Of a stretch of 64,000 bases of DNA, positions 33,576-42,621 are shown in pieces. Source of the DNA: Erythrobacter sp. (GTDB lineage Bacteria > Pseudomonadota > Alphaproteobacteria > Sphingomonadales > Sphingomonadaceae); assembly GCA_027311945.1 (NCBI GenBank), contig DAICXZ010000025.1, forward strand, positions 1 through 64,000. The letters run 5' to 3'. Each line of letters opens with the position of its first letter. The first letter of the stretch is position 1. Position numbers and translations under genes: made by a program. Below the pieces are notes generated by a model. It was not told the DNA's origin and ran no database searches. It saw only the letters and a list, made by a program, of their open reading frames with translations.

Positions 33576-34132
33576 TGGACACTCCATTGCGAACGGGTGA
33601 CCCGGTAGACCCGTGTGGGGTTTTCTTCAGGCTCGTACTCCGGGTCGTCGTAGTCGAACTCGGGCACGCGCGTCAGGCCGAGCCGCGCCATCATGCGGGT
33701 GGAAGGGCCATTGTTGTCGCTCGCCTGCGCATAGACAGCCTCACAGCCCGCTGTCTCGAATGCATAGGCCAGCACGGCCCGCGCCGCCTCGGTGGCATAG
33801 CCGTGGCCCTCGTGCGCGCTGGCAAGGCTCCAGCCCACCTCGCGCTGTCCACGCAGGCCACCGGGGGCGGCAGGACTGCGAACATGGAACAAGCCGGTTC
33901 GCCTGACCCGGCATTGCGCATCGCGATGCCAGATCGTCCAGCGGATATAGGTGGCGTCCGCAAGTGCCGCGAGATCGGCAGCGAGGCTCTCCCTCACCGC
34001 CTGCTCGCTGCGCGGGCCGCCGAGGTGGCGCATCACCGCGGGCGTGTTCATCTCCGCCAGCAGCCACGAAAGGTCCGCCTCGCTCACCGGGCGCAGGTCC
34101 AGCCGCTCGGTGGCGAGAACGAGATCAGCCAT
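33572..34132 (-). CDS. GNAT family N-acetyltransferase (RimJ/RimL type), copy 2
   Basis: The 186-residue protein has LVLATERLDLRPVSEADLSWL, NTPAVMRHLGG, REVGWSLASAHEGHGYATEAARAVL and NGPSTRMMARLG. These are the same landmarks in the same order as copy 1. The C-terminus is acidic (DYDDPEYEPEEN). It acetylates an unknown amino group with acetyl-CoA. It overlaps the hemB stop by 8 bp upstream and copy 1 by 4 bp downstream, forming a compact run from hemB to DUF167. Confidence 0.9.
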   Translation of the reverse strand: MADLVLATERLDLRPVSEADLSWLLAEMNTPAVMRHLGGPRSEQAVRESLAADLAALADATYIRWTIWHRDAQCRVRRTGLFHVRSPAAPGGLRGQREVGWSLASAHEGHGYATEAARAVLAYAFETAGCEAVYAQASDNNGPSTRMMARLGLTRVPEFDYDDPEYEPEENPTRVYRVTRSQWSVQ

Positions 34133-35120
34133 TGAGCAACCTTGCCGCAAACGGCGCGTGATAGGTCAGCACGCCCGAACACCCCGCCCGCTTGAAGGCG
34201 ATCAGCTTTTCCATCAGCAGCGCCTCGCGGTCGGCAATTCCCGCCGCGACACCGGCCTCGATCAGCGCATACTCGCCCGAGACCTGATAGGCGAACACCG
34301 GCACCTCGAATCGTTGCCTGGCCCGCCAGATCAGGTCGAGATAGGCAAGGCCCGGCTTCACCATCACGCTGTCCGCACCCTCGGCAATGTCGAGCGCGAT
34401 TTCGGCCATGGCCTCGTCGGCATTGCCCGGGTCCATCTGATAGGTCCGCTTGTCGCCCTTCAGGAGCCCGCTCGAGCCGACCGCATCGCGGAACGGGCCA
34501 TAGAAGGCCGAGGCATATTTGGCGGCATAGGCCATGATCTGCACATTGTGATGGCCGCCCATTTCCAGCGCCATGCGGATCGCCTTCACGCGGCCGTCCA
34601 TCATGTCGGAGGGGGCGATGATGTCGGCCCCCGCCTCGGCCTGGGTCATCGCCTGATCGACCAGCACCGCCACCGTATCGTCGTTGGCGACATAGCCCTT
34701 TTCATCGACCAGCCCGTCTTGTCCGTGGCTGGTATAGGGGTCGAGCGCGACATCGGTGAGTATGCCGATGTCATTGCCGCAGGCATCGCGGATCGCGCGG
34801 ATCGCCTGGCACATCAGGTTATCGGGGTTGAAGGCCTCCGCGCCGTCATCGCTGCGCTTTTCGCGCGGCGTGTTGGGAAACAGCGCGATGCACGGGATAC
34901 CCAGCGCAATCGCTTCCTTCGCACGCTGCGCAATCAGGTCGACCGACCAGCGCGAAACGCCGGGCAACGCGCCGACCGGGTCTTCCACGCCCTTGCCCGA
35001 GGTGACGAACAGCGGCCAGATCAGGTCGGCCGGGGTGAGCAGGGTTTCGCGGAACATCGCGCGGCTCCAGCCGTGGGTGCGGGTTCGGCGCAGGCGGGTG
35101 GCGGGATAGGCTCTGGTCAT
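34125..35120 (-). CDS. hemB: delta-aminolevulinate dehydratase (porphobilinogen synthase)
   Basis: HemB condenses two 5-aminolevulinates into porphobilinogen in heme synthesis. The 331-residue protein has PADLIWPLFVTSG and DVALDPYTSHGQDG. Schiff-base lysines lie near YGPFRDAVGS...GDKRTYQMD and in DSVMVKPGLAYLD. The ending YQVSGEYALIEAG is also typical. Aspartates replace the zinc cysteines in DVALDPYTSHG, suggesting the magnesium/alphaproteobacterial type. Other heme genes, hemJ and hemE, are near 54 kb. Confidence 0.95.
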   Translation of the reverse strand: MTRAYPATRLRRTRTHGWSRAMFRETLLTPADLIWPLFVTSGKGVEDPVGALPGVSRWSVDLIAQRAKEAIALGIPCIALFPNTPREKRSDDGAEAFNPDNLMCQAIRAIRDACGNDIGILTDVALDPYTSHGQDGLVDEKGYVANDDTVAVLVDQAMTQAEAGADIIAPSDMMDGRVKAIRMALEMGGHHNVQIMAYAAKYASAFYGPFRDAVGSSGLLKGDKRTYQMDPGNADEAMAEIALDIAEGADSVMVKPGLAYLDLIWRARQRFEVPVFAYQVSGEYALIEAGVAAGIADREALLMEKLIAFKRAGCSGVLTYHAPFAARLLNG

Positions 35121-35166
35121 GCTTGGGCTCTGCCGAAAATCGGTCGCGCAAGCAATGGCGACGCGC

Positions 35167-36798
35167 TCAGTTGACGCGCTGGCGGTTCTCCAGCCGGTCA
35201 ATTTCGCGGACCGGGTCCTCGTTGGCGCCTGAAGCCGGCGCCAGCGCGGCCAGCGCAGCGCCCGGTTCGACGGTCTGCCAGCCCGCGAGGCTGGCGCGGA
35301 AATTGGCCAGTTCGCGCCCTTCGAGCTGCGCGCGGGTGACGAACTTGACGCTCGCCGGATTGATCGCGCGCCCGCCACGGTACATTTCATAATGCAGGTG
35401 CGGACCGGTGGAGAGCCCCGTCGAACCGACATAGCCGATTACCTGCCCGCGTTTGACCGACTGGCCCGAGCGGACCGCCATTCGGCTCATGTGGCAATAA
35501 CGCGTTTCCAGCCCGCCGCCGTGCGACAGCTTCACCGCGTTGCCGCATCCCCCGGCGCGCCCGGCAGATGCCACGCGCCCATCGCTCACCGCGACAATCG
35601 GCGTGCCGCTGCGGGCGCGGAAGTCCATGCCCGAATGCATCCGCCGATAGCCGAGGATCGGATGGCGGCGCATCCCGAAATTGGAGGAGATCGGCCCCGG
35701 CACCGGGGCGACCATTCCATGACGCTCCTCACCAACGCCAGCCGCATCGTAAAACAGGCCCTCGCGGCCCCAGCGCATCATCTGCTTGTGCGGCTTGCCG
35801 TCGCGCAGGATCGCTGCATATTGCAGCTTGCCGACCTCGATCTCGCCGGTGGCCGCGCGCTTGTAGTCGAGGATAAAGTCGAACTCGTCGGTGGCCGAGA
35901 TGTCGCGGTCGAGGTTCAGCTCCTGCCCAATGGTGCGCAGGAACTGCTGCACCGCGCTCGGCGGAGCACCGGCGGCGCGGGCCGAACGATAAATCCCTTC
36001 GCCCACCGTGCCGCGAATGCGCAAGGGCGTGGCGTCGACAGCGATAGGCCGCGGCATCAGCGCCAGTCCGCCGTTCTCGCGTCGCTCTACCGCCAGTTGC
36101 AGGTCGAACCGCGCGCGAAAAGACAAGCCATCCACCGGGCGCGGCGCATCGGGCGAAGTGCGGCGGCCGAGCGTGATATCGACCTGCGTGCCAGGCGCGA
36201 TCTCGCTCAGGGGCATGGCGCCTGCCAACATCGTCGCAATCTGCCCCGCCTCGCCCGATCCGACCCCGGCACGGCGCAGCATCCGTTCGAATCCGTCACC
36301 CTGCGTGAGTGTGGCGACCAGATCGATGCGCGGGCGTTCAGGTGCGCGGGCCAGCTCTTCCACCTTGAAGGTCGCGCCCATGCGGCGGCCGCTGTCAGCG
36401 CCAAGCCCAAGCGGCATGATCATCTGGCTGCGGAATTCGTCGCGCACCCGGTCGTCGATGCGCATGGCGGGCGCGGCTTCGACCGGCGAGAATCCGGGCC
36501 AGGCGGCAATGGCAACGGCCGACAGGCCGAGCATGGTCGCGGTGCCGCGCAGCCAGCGCGCCGAGCCGATATCGTTCGCAAGGTCGGTCGCCAGCTCGTT
36601 GCGCTGGAACATCAGGCCAATGCGGCGGCGCAGCTGATCGAGCCGCTCCCGCTTGCCGGAAAAGCGCGCGATGGTGCGCTTGCCCTCGCTGGCGCGCGCG
36701 GCAGCGGGGTGGCTTTCCTTCGCGGCGGTCGAATGTTCGGCAGGCGGTCGCGGCGCGTCCTGATCGCTCCATACGATTGCCCTGCGCTTGCTGGCCAA
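35167..36798 (-). CDS. M23 (LytM) peptidase with long N-terminal region
   Basis: The 543-residue protein has a basic cytoplasmic N-terminus, a transmembrane segment at about 85-101 and a periplasmic part with LysM/opacity-associated-like folds. The C-terminal LytM domain has intact ligands: H388/D392 (MHSGMDF), H436 (YCHMS) and H467/H469 (HLHYEM). This makes it a DD-endopeptidase candidate of the MepM/YebA type. The start is divergent from the Suv3-like helicase across 216 bp; hemB follows. Confidence 0.9.
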   Translation of the reverse strand: MASKRRAIVWSDQDAPRPPAEHSTAAKESHPAAARASEGKRTIARFSGKRERLDQLRRRIGLMFQRNELATDLANDIGSARWLRGTATMLGLSAVAIAAWPGFSPVEAAPAMRIDDRVRDEFRSQMIMPLGLGADSGRRMGATFKVEELARAPERPRIDLVATLTQGDGFERMLRRAGVGSGEAGQIATMLAGAMPLSEIAPGTQVDITLGRRTSPDAPRPVDGLSFRARFDLQLAVERRENGGLALMPRPIAVDATPLRIRGTVGEGIYRSARAAGAPPSAVQQFLRTIGQELNLDRDISATDEFDFILDYKRAATGEIEVGKLQYAAILRDGKPHKQMMRWGREGLFYDAAGVGEERHGMVAPVPGPISSNFGMRRHPILGYRRMHSGMDFRARSGTPIVAVSDGRVASAGRAGGCGNAVKLSHGGGLETRYCHMSRMAVRSGQSVKRGQVIGYVGSTGLSTGPHLHYEMYRGGRAINPASVKFVTRAQLEGRELANFRASLAGWQTVEPGAALAALAPASGANEDPVREIDRLENRQRVN

Positions 36799-37014
36799 AA
36801 TTCTGCTCCTTGCAGCCCGGCTGGCTCCTGCCCCGTGGGGTGTGCCGGGCCAATCTGCGATATTGCGCAGTTTCCTAGCTAAAGCCCTGCAGCAATAAAG
36901 TTAATTCCCTTCTAATGACGACGAGCCGACTCGCACGAGCGCCCAATCGATCCACACGCCTGTAGCCCCAGTAAGCTTGCGCGAAGCGGAACGGCCCGGC
37001 ATGATTGCATTATT

Positions 37015-39651
37015 GTGCCCCGTTCTGACGCCAACGCGACCATTCGCGCCGTGCTCGGCCCCACCAACACGGGCAAGACGCATCTCGCGATAGAGCGCAT
37101 GTGCGCTCATTCGAGCGGCGCGATGGGCTTTCCGCTGCGGCTGCTGGCGCGCGAGGTCTATGACCGGGTGCGCGCGATCAAGGGTGACAAGCAGGTCGCA
37201 CTGATCACGGGCGAGGAGCGGATCGAACCCCCGCAGGCCCGCTATTACCTCTGCACCGCCGAGGCGATGCCGCGAGACGGCGGCGGAAAAGCCTTCGTCG
37301 CGCTCGACGAGGCGCAGCTCGGGGCCGACCGGGATCGCGGTCATATCTTCACCGACCGGCTGCTCCATGCGCGCGGACGTGAGGAGACGATGATTCTCGG
37401 CGCGGGCACCCTCGAACCGCTGGTGCGCGCGCTGGTTCCGCAAGCGCGGATCGAGGAGCGGCCGCGCTTTTCTACGCTGCATCATGCGGGGCCGGTCAAA
37501 CTCTCGCGGCTGCCCAAGCGCTCCGCAGTGGTCGCCTTCTCGATCGAGCAGGTCTATCAGACCGCCGAACTGCTGCGCCGGTTTCGCGGCGGAGCGGCGG
37601 TGGTGATGGGCGCACTCAGCCCGCAGACGCGCAACCGCCAGGTCGAACTGTTCCAGTCGGGCGAGGTCGACTACATCGTCGCCACCGACGCCATCGGCAT
37701 GGGGCTCAACCTCGATGTCCACCACGTCGCCTTCGCCGGGCTGGAGAAGTTCGACGGGGTGCGCCAGCGCCGCCTGACGCCCGCCGAAATGGCCCAGATC
37801 GCCGGACGCGCGGGCCGCCATCACACCGACGGCAGCTTCGGCACCCTTGCGGGCAATCGCGGCCATGCTCCGCTCGAATTCAGCGACGACGAAGTCTACG
37901 CCATCGAGCAGCACCGCTTCGCCCCGCTCACCAAGCTGTTCTGGCGCAACCCCGAACCACGCTTCGATTCGATCGACCGCCTGATTGCCGACCTCGAAAT
38001 GCGCCCCGACCATCCGGCCATGGCCGCCGCGCCCGAGGCGATCGACCTCGCCGTGCTGCGCCGCCTCGCGGAAGACAGCGAGATTCGCGAGGCCGCGCGC
38101 GGCCACGCGCAGGTGCGGCGCTTCTGGGAGCTGTGCCAGCTGCCCGATTTCCGCCACCAGGGCAGCGACGCCCATGCACGCTTTGTCGCCCGCCTGTGGC
38201 GTGACCTGCGCGATGGCCATATCGGCGCAGACTTCGTGGCCGCGCGGATAGGCGAGCTTGACCGCGCCGAAGGGGATATCGACACGCTGCAAGGACGGCT
38301 ATCGGCGATCCGCAGTTGGGCCTATATCTGCCAGCGGCCCGACTGGGTGCTGGCGCGCGACGAGATGGCGGCCCGCGCCCGTGCGGTGGAGGCCCGGCTT
38401 TCCGACGCTCTTCACCAAAGGCTAACCGAACGTTTCGTAAATCGCCGAACCTCGGTACTGATGCGGGGAATGGGAAAGGATGCAGGACTTTTGCGGGTAA
38501 AACTTGAAGACGACGGGCGAGTCATGGTCGAGGACCATGCCATCGGCCACCTTGAGGGCTTTCGCTTCGTGGTCGACCAGACCGCCGGGCAGGAAGACCG
38601 CAAGCTGATGCTCGCCGCCGCCGAAAAGCACATGCCCGCGCTGCTGGCGCAGAAAGCGCAGAAGTTGATCAGCAGCGAACTAGGCGATGTCGCGATTACG
38701 AACGGCGGCCTCTGGCGCGGCGATCAGCAGGTGGCGACGCTCGAACGTGGCAAGAACGCGAGCCGACCCCGGCTCGTGATGGCCAAGGAACTTGGCAACC
38801 TCGATCCGGCCCACCGCACGCAGCTTTCCGAAGCGCTCGACCACTGGCTGGAGGGCGCGCTCGCGCCGCTGGCCCCGCTGCGTGCCATCGAGGATGCGAC
38901 GGGCGATCCCGAAGCGGGCAGCGAAGTGCGCGCCCTGCTGCTGACCCTTGCCGAACGCGGCGGCAGCGTGCCACGCGAGGAGGCGGGGCTGGCGAACCTG
39001 CCCAAGGAGCGCCGCCCGCTGCTGCGCAAGCTCGGGGTCTCCATCGGCGCGCTCGACGTGTTCGTGCCTGCGCTGCTGCGCCCCGCAGCGCGCAAGCTGC
39101 TGCACGAACTGGGAATTGATCGCCGCCCCGTGTCCGAAACGATGGCACCGGTTATTGCAGCCGATAAACAGCTTCCCGCAGGCTATCGCCGCGCGGGCAC
39201 GCAGGCTGTCCGGCTCGACATGGCCGAAAAACTGTTCCGCGCCGCGCACGAGCAGCGGCTCAAGATGGCCGATGCCAAGGATACGCGCGGCTTCGCCATC
39301 GACACAGCGCTGGCGACCAGCATGGGCCTGTCTCCCGAAAGCTTCCGCGGCCTGATGAAGGACGCCGGGTTCCGTCAAGGCGAACCGGTGGCCATGGCCG
39401 AAGGTGCCTATGGTCCGCCTCGGCCCGTGCCGTGGACCTGGCGCCCGCCGCGCAAGGATTTCCGCCCCGCGCGGCAATCCCAGCACGGCAAGGACCGGAA
39501 CAAGGACAAAGGCCAAGGCCAAGGTCGGGGCAAACCCGGCGATAAACCCCATGGCAGGCCCCAGCGCGACACCCGCCCGGCAGGAGACCACCGTCCGGCC
39601 ACCGGCAACGCCTTTGCCGGGCTCGCCGACCTGTTGGGGAGCAACAGCTAG
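37015..39651 (+). CDS. Suv3-like DEAD/DExH RNA helicase
   Basis: The 878-residue protein opens with Walker A GPTNTGKTHLA, then the DEAQ motif in ALDEAQLGADRDRGH. The helicase C-domain has YIVATDAIGMGLNLDV and QIAGRAGRHH. This is the mitochondrial SUV3/alphaproteobacterial arrangement. The last about 90 residues are a basic, Gly/Asp-rich tail likely to bind RNA. The start is a GTG at 37015. The role in RNA decay is inferred from SUV3. An S4 RNA-binding gene follows 3 bp later. Confidence 0.9.
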   Translation: MPRSDANATIRAVLGPTNTGKTHLAIERMCAHSSGAMGFPLRLLAREVYDRVRAIKGDKQVALITGEERIEPPQARYYLCTAEAMPRDGGGKAFVALDEAQLGADRDRGHIFTDRLLHARGREETMILGAGTLEPLVRALVPQARIEERPRFSTLHHAGPVKLSRLPKRSAVVAFSIEQVYQTAELLRRFRGGAAVVMGALSPQTRNRQVELFQSGEVDYIVATDAIGMGLNLDVHHVAFAGLEKFDGVRQRRLTPAEMAQIAGRAGRHHTDGSFGTLAGNRGHAPLEFSDDEVYAIEQHRFAPLTKLFWRNPEPRFDSIDRLIADLEMRPDHPAMAAAPEAIDLAVLRRLAEDSEIREAARGHAQVRRFWELCQLPDFRHQGSDAHARFVARLWRDLRDGHIGADFVAARIGELDRAEGDIDTLQGRLSAIRSWAYICQRPDWVLARDEMAARARAVEARLSDALHQRLTERFVNRRTSVLMRGMGKDAGLLRVKLEDDGRVMVEDHAIGHLEGFRFVVDQTAGQEDRKLMLAAAEKHMPALLAQKAQKLISSELGDVAITNGGLWRGDQQVATLERGKNASRPRLVMAKELGNLDPAHRTQLSEALDHWLEGALAPLAPLRAIEDATGDPEAGSEVRALLLTLAERGGSVPREEAGLANLPKERRPLLRKLGVSIGALDVFVPALLRPAARKLLHELGIDRRPVSETMAPVIAADKQLPAGYRRAGTQAVRLDMAEKLFRAAHEQRLKMADAKDTRGFAIDTALATSMGLSPESFRGLMKDAGFRQGEPVAMAEGAYGPPRPVPWTWRPPRKDFRPARQSQHGKDRNKDKGQGQGRGKPGDKPHGRPQRDTRPAGDHRPATGNAFAGLADLLGSNS

Positions 39652-39654
39652 CAA

Positions 39655-40008
39655 ATGGCGACAGGAGGCGGCCTCCGGCTCGATCTCCTGCTCGTCAGGC
39701 TCCGGTTTGTCCGCACCCGTTCAGCGGCCCGGCAGTGGGTCGAGCGGGGGCATATCCGGCGCAATCGCCAGCGGATCACCAAGCCGGGGGCGCTGATCTC
39801 TCCCGGCGATGTGCTCACCCTGCCCATGCCCAATCATGTGCGCTTGATAGAAATCCTTGCTTTGCCCGAACGGCGCGGACCGGCTAGCGAAGCGCAGCAA
39901 CACTATCGCGCGCTTGACGAAGGCGGCGCAATCGCCATAGCAAGCCGCGTTTCCCGGCCCGCTTCAGGTGGGGTCGGCCAACTGATCGAAGGACACAGTG
40001 CACCATGA
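39655..40008 (+). CDS. S4-domain RNA-binding protein (HslR-like)
   Basis: The 117-residue protein has an S4 fold from about residue 6: [35 protein letters not shown], with [14 protein letters not shown] closing the domain. Hsp15/HslR of E. coli binds stalled 50S subunits carrying nascent chains. It starts 3 bp after the helicase stop and overlaps fdxA by ATGA, so helicase, S4 protein and ferredoxin form one operon. Confidence 0.9.
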   Translation: MATGGGLRLDLLLVRLRFVRTRSAARQWVERGHIRRNRQRITKPGALISPGDVLTLPMPNHVRLIEILALPERRGPASEAQQHYRALDEGGAIAIASRVSRPASGGVGQLIEGHSAP

Positions 40009-40343
40009 CCTACGTCGTCACCGACGCCTGCATCAAATGCAAGTACACCGATTGCGTCGAAGTCTGTCCGGTTGACTGTTTCTACGAGGGCGAGAACATG
40101 CTCGTCATCAATCCTTCGGAATGCATCGACTGCGGCGTGTGCGAGCCCGAGTGCCCCGCCGAAGCGATCCTGCCCGACACCGAGGGTGGGCTTGAGGCCT
40201 GGCTCGAGCTGAACACCAAGTACTCGGCAGAGTGGCCGAACATCACCGAGAAGAAAGACCCGCCCGCCGATGCCGACGAGCACAAGGGCGAAGAGGGCAA
40301 GCTCGACAAGTACTTCTCGCCCGAACCCGGCGAAGGCGACTGA
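40005..40343 (+). CDS. fdxA: seven-iron ferredoxin FdxA
   Basis: The 112-residue protein has cysteines in [18 protein letters not shown] and [12 protein letters not shown], supplying one [3Fe-4S] and one [4Fe-4S] cluster. The C-terminal extension is the Azotobacter FdI/FdxA type. It is a low-potential electron carrier; the partner is unknown. In alphaproteobacteria fdxA often lies before carD, as here. The start overlaps the S4 gene stop (ATGA). Confidence 0.95.
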   Translation: MTYVVTDACIKCKYTDCVEVCPVDCFYEGENMLVINPSECIDCGVCEPECPAEAILPDTEGGLEAWLELNTKYSAEWPNITEKKDPPADADEHKGEEGKLDKYFSPEPGEGD

Positions 40344-40360
40344 TTCGCCCCCCTTTTTGC

Positions 40361-40389
40361 GGTAAGGTCAGCCAGCGGCGGGCCTTACC
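40361..40389 (+). repeat. hairpin after fdxA
   Basis: Seven-base arms GGTAAGG (40361-40367) and CCTTACC (40383-40389) enclose a 15-nt loop. There is no following T-run, so termination is doubtful. It begins the 289-bp fdxA-carD spacer. That spacer becomes AT-rich around 40450-40478 (attatgttac...tatact), a plausible promoter area for carD. No gene was seen in the spacer. Confidence 0.35.
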
Positions 40390-40632
40390 GGCATAGGCAG
40401 AAGCCCTGAAGGCGGGGCTGCTTATCCCTTTCCGGCGGGAGGGGGTGGCAATTATGTTACGAATCTGTTATATACTTGTCCAACTGCTGCGGTTTCCGCG
40501 TGGCAGGCGGATTAGGAAGGCAGGCTCCCCGCTCTCACCCAGAACAAGCACGCACTAAGGTCGCCGACGGGTCGCGCGGCCTCGCAGTGTTTGACGCTGG
40601 GTCTGCTGGTCCTGTCGATGAAAGGAAAATCC

Positions 40633-41166
40633 ATGGCAACCAGTGCGCCCGCCTTCGAAGTCGGCGATTATGTTGTTTACCCCAAGCACGGCGTGGGCCG
40701 TGTAACCGAGCTCCAGAGCGAAGAAATCGCCGGTATGAAGCTCGATCTCTATGTTCTCCGCTTCGAAAAGGAACGCATGACTCTGCGCGTTCCGGTTAAC
40801 AAGGTCGAAGCGATCGGCATGCGCAAGCTGTCTTCCGACAAGACCCTGAAAGAAGCGATGGAAACGCTCAAGGGCAAGCCCAAGGTCAAGCGCACCATGT
40901 GGAGCCGCCGCGCGCAGGAATACGAAGCGAAGATCAACTCGGGCGACCTCGTGTCGATTGCCGAGGTCACGCGCGACCTGTTCCGCCCGGACGACCAGCC
41001 CGAGCAGTCCTATTCGGAACGTCAGATCTTCGAGGCCGCCTCAAGCCGCCTCGCCCGCGAACTGGCGGCGATGGAGAAGACCGACGAGCCGGCCGCGCTC
41101 ACCAAGATCCTGCAGGTGCTGAACGAGCACGCGCCGCAGTATTACGAGAACACCGAAGACGCCTGA
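40633..41166 (+). CDS. carD: CarD family RNA polymerase-binding regulator
   Basis: CarD binds the RNA polymerase beta subunit and stabilises open promoter complexes, notably at rRNA promoters in the families studied. The 177-residue protein has the N-terminal RID fold (FEVGDYVVYPKHGVGRVTEL, LYVLRFEKERMTLRVPVNK). The C-terminal helical DNA-binding domain includes MWSRRAQEYEAKINSGDL and IFEAASSRLARELA. The ATG at 40633, with AAGGAAA upstream, is chosen over earlier in-frame starts. A strong terminator follows. Confidence 0.95.
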   Translation: MATSAPAFEVGDYVVYPKHGVGRVTELQSEEIAGMKLDLYVLRFEKERMTLRVPVNKVEAIGMRKLSSDKTLKEAMETLKGKPKVKRTMWSRRAQEYEAKINSGDLVSIAEVTRDLFRPDDQPEQSYSERQIFEAASSRLARELAAMEKTDEPAALTKILQVLNEHAPQYYENTEDA

Positions 41167-41187
41167 TCGTCTGGTTCTCGTTTGAAG

Positions 41188-41224
41188 AAAAGGGCCGCCC
41201 GCCTCACCGCGCGCGGCCCTTTTT
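41188..41224 (+). terminator. Rho-independent terminator after carD
   Basis: Arms AGGGCCGC (41191-41198) and GCGGCCCT (41213-41220), extended by A-T pairs, are followed by TTTT on the + strand. It starts 22 bp after the carD stop. Confidence 0.85.
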
Positions 41225-41285
41225 CGTGTTCACCGGAGTTTCACAGGTTCGCCCTAGAGTGCCGAAAACCAAGGAGATGCGGGAC

Positions 41286-41603
41286 GTGCGAAGGAATCTG
41301 GCGATAGTTGTGCTTGGGCTGGCCCCGCTCACCGGCGGGTGTCTGGCAAAAACGGCCTTCGATGTGGCCACCGCGCCGGTGCGGGTCGTGTCGCAGGGGG
41401 CCGACTGGGCAACCACCAGCCAGGACGAAGCCGACCGCAACCGCGGCCGCGAGATTCGCCAGCGCGAAGAGCATTACGGCGAACTGCAGCGTGACTACGA
41501 GAAGCAGGCCGAACGATGTGAAGACGGCAATGACGAAGCCTGCCGCAAAGCCATTGCAATCCGGCGCGAGATGGAAACTCTGAGCGAAAGCCTGCCGCGC
41601 TAG
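41286..41603 (+). CDS. small predicted lipoprotein
   Basis: The protein of about 105 residues has a lipoprotein signal ending LTGGC. A polar helical part follows (DRNRGREIRQREEHYGELQRDYEKQAERCEDGNDEAC) with two cysteines that could pair. The GTG at 41286 is preferred: AAGGAG lies 9 nt upstream, whereas the ATG at 41277 abuts that sequence with no spacing. Function unknown. It follows the carD terminator and converges with Sua5, overlapping by 4 bp. Confidence 0.65.
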   Translation: MRRNLAIVVLGLAPLTGGCLAKTAFDVATAPVRVVSQGADWATTSQDEADRNRGREIRQREEHYGELQRDYEKQAERCEDGNDEACRKAIAIRREMETLSESLPR

Positions 41604-42541
41604 GCAGCGGCGCGGCGCAGGCGGTCGGCGATTGCCTCGCCCATTCCCTCGCGCGGAATCGGCGCTACCGCGATCTTCGGTTGCTGAGCGGCAGCGGCCT
41701 CATGCAGGCACTGATAGAGTCTCGCCGCGGCCTCCGCGAGATCGCCTTCGGGCGACAGGTTCGTGTTCCCTGCGATAGCGCCGAACCCGATCAGGTATTC
41801 TTCCTTACCTGCCTCAGTAGCATCCAGTCGCACCGGCTTACCCGGCGAATAGTGCTTGCGCATCTGCCCCGGAGCCTCGATTTTCGCCCCCGAAGCGGCG
41901 CTTTCCGGCCCCACAATTGATTCAACCGCTGCCTTGCCGACCGGGCCGGGACGCAGCAGGTTCCACGCGCCATCATCGCGCAGTGCAACGATGGTCGATT
42001 CGAGACCCATCGCGCAGGCACCACCATCGAGAATCATCGGGCATTCCTCTCCCAGCGATTCGCGGACATGCTCAGGCCGAGTCGGGCTGACACCGAGGCT
42101 GCGATTGGCCGAGGGTGCCGCCAGCGGCAGCCCTACCGCATCGAGCAGCTGCGCCATCACCGGATGACCCGGACAGCGCAACGCAATCGTCGGCAAACCG
42201 GCGCTCACCGCCGGGGCGATGGCGCTGTCAGCACGCGCAGGCAAAACCATGGTCAGCGGACCGGGCCAGAACGCCTCGGCCAGCCGGTGCGCACGTTCAT
42301 CGAACAGCGCCAACCGCTCGGCCTGCTCGAGCGAGGCAACATGTACGATCAGCGGGTTGAAGTCGGGCCGCCCTTTGGTGCGATAGATCTTCGCCACCGC
42401 CTCGGCGCTGTCGGCACGGGCGGCCAAGCCATAGACGGTCTCGGTCGGCACGGCGACCAGCTCGCCGGCGCGCAGCAGCTCAGCCGCGCGGGCAATGCCC
42501 GCCGCATCGGGCGCAATCAGCCTGTCTGCCTCACCAACCAT
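41600..42541 (-). CDS. L-threonylcarbamoyladenylate synthase, Sua5 type
   Basis: Sua5 makes threonylcarbamoyl-AMP for t6A37 of ANN-decoding tRNAs. The 313-residue protein has the YrdC domain (about 15-205) with VPTETVYGLAARA, KGRPDFNPLIVHV, AAPSANRSLGVSPT and LESTIV. The extra C-terminal Sua5 domain has MRKHYSPGKPVRL at its start. Length and second domain separate it from short TsaC. The remaining t6A enzymes are not in the window. Confidence 0.94.
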   Translation of the reverse strand: MVGEADRLIAPDAAGIARAAELLRAGELVAVPTETVYGLAARADSAEAVAKIYRTKGRPDFNPLIVHVASLEQAERLALFDERAHRLAEAFWPGPLTMVLPARADSAIAPAVSAGLPTIALRCPGHPVMAQLLDAVGLPLAAPSANRSLGVSPTRPEHVRESLGEECPMILDGGACAMGLESTIVALRDDGAWNLLRPGPVGKAAVESIVGPESAASGAKIEAPGQMRKHYSPGKPVRLDATEAGKEEYLIGFGAIAGNTNLSPEGDLAEAAARLYQCLHEAAAAQQPKIAVAPIPREGMGEAIADRLRRAAA

Positions 42542-42621
42542 GCCTCGGCGCTAGCTCGCGCGACGGCTTTGGCCAAGGCCCAAGCTTGACGCGCGCGCCG
42601 CAAACGGCTGTTTCACCTCGT

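Noticed and set aside
36901-38292. 463-codon open frame on the - strand
   Set aside because: Antisense to the Suv3-like helicase, no motif, no ribosome site.
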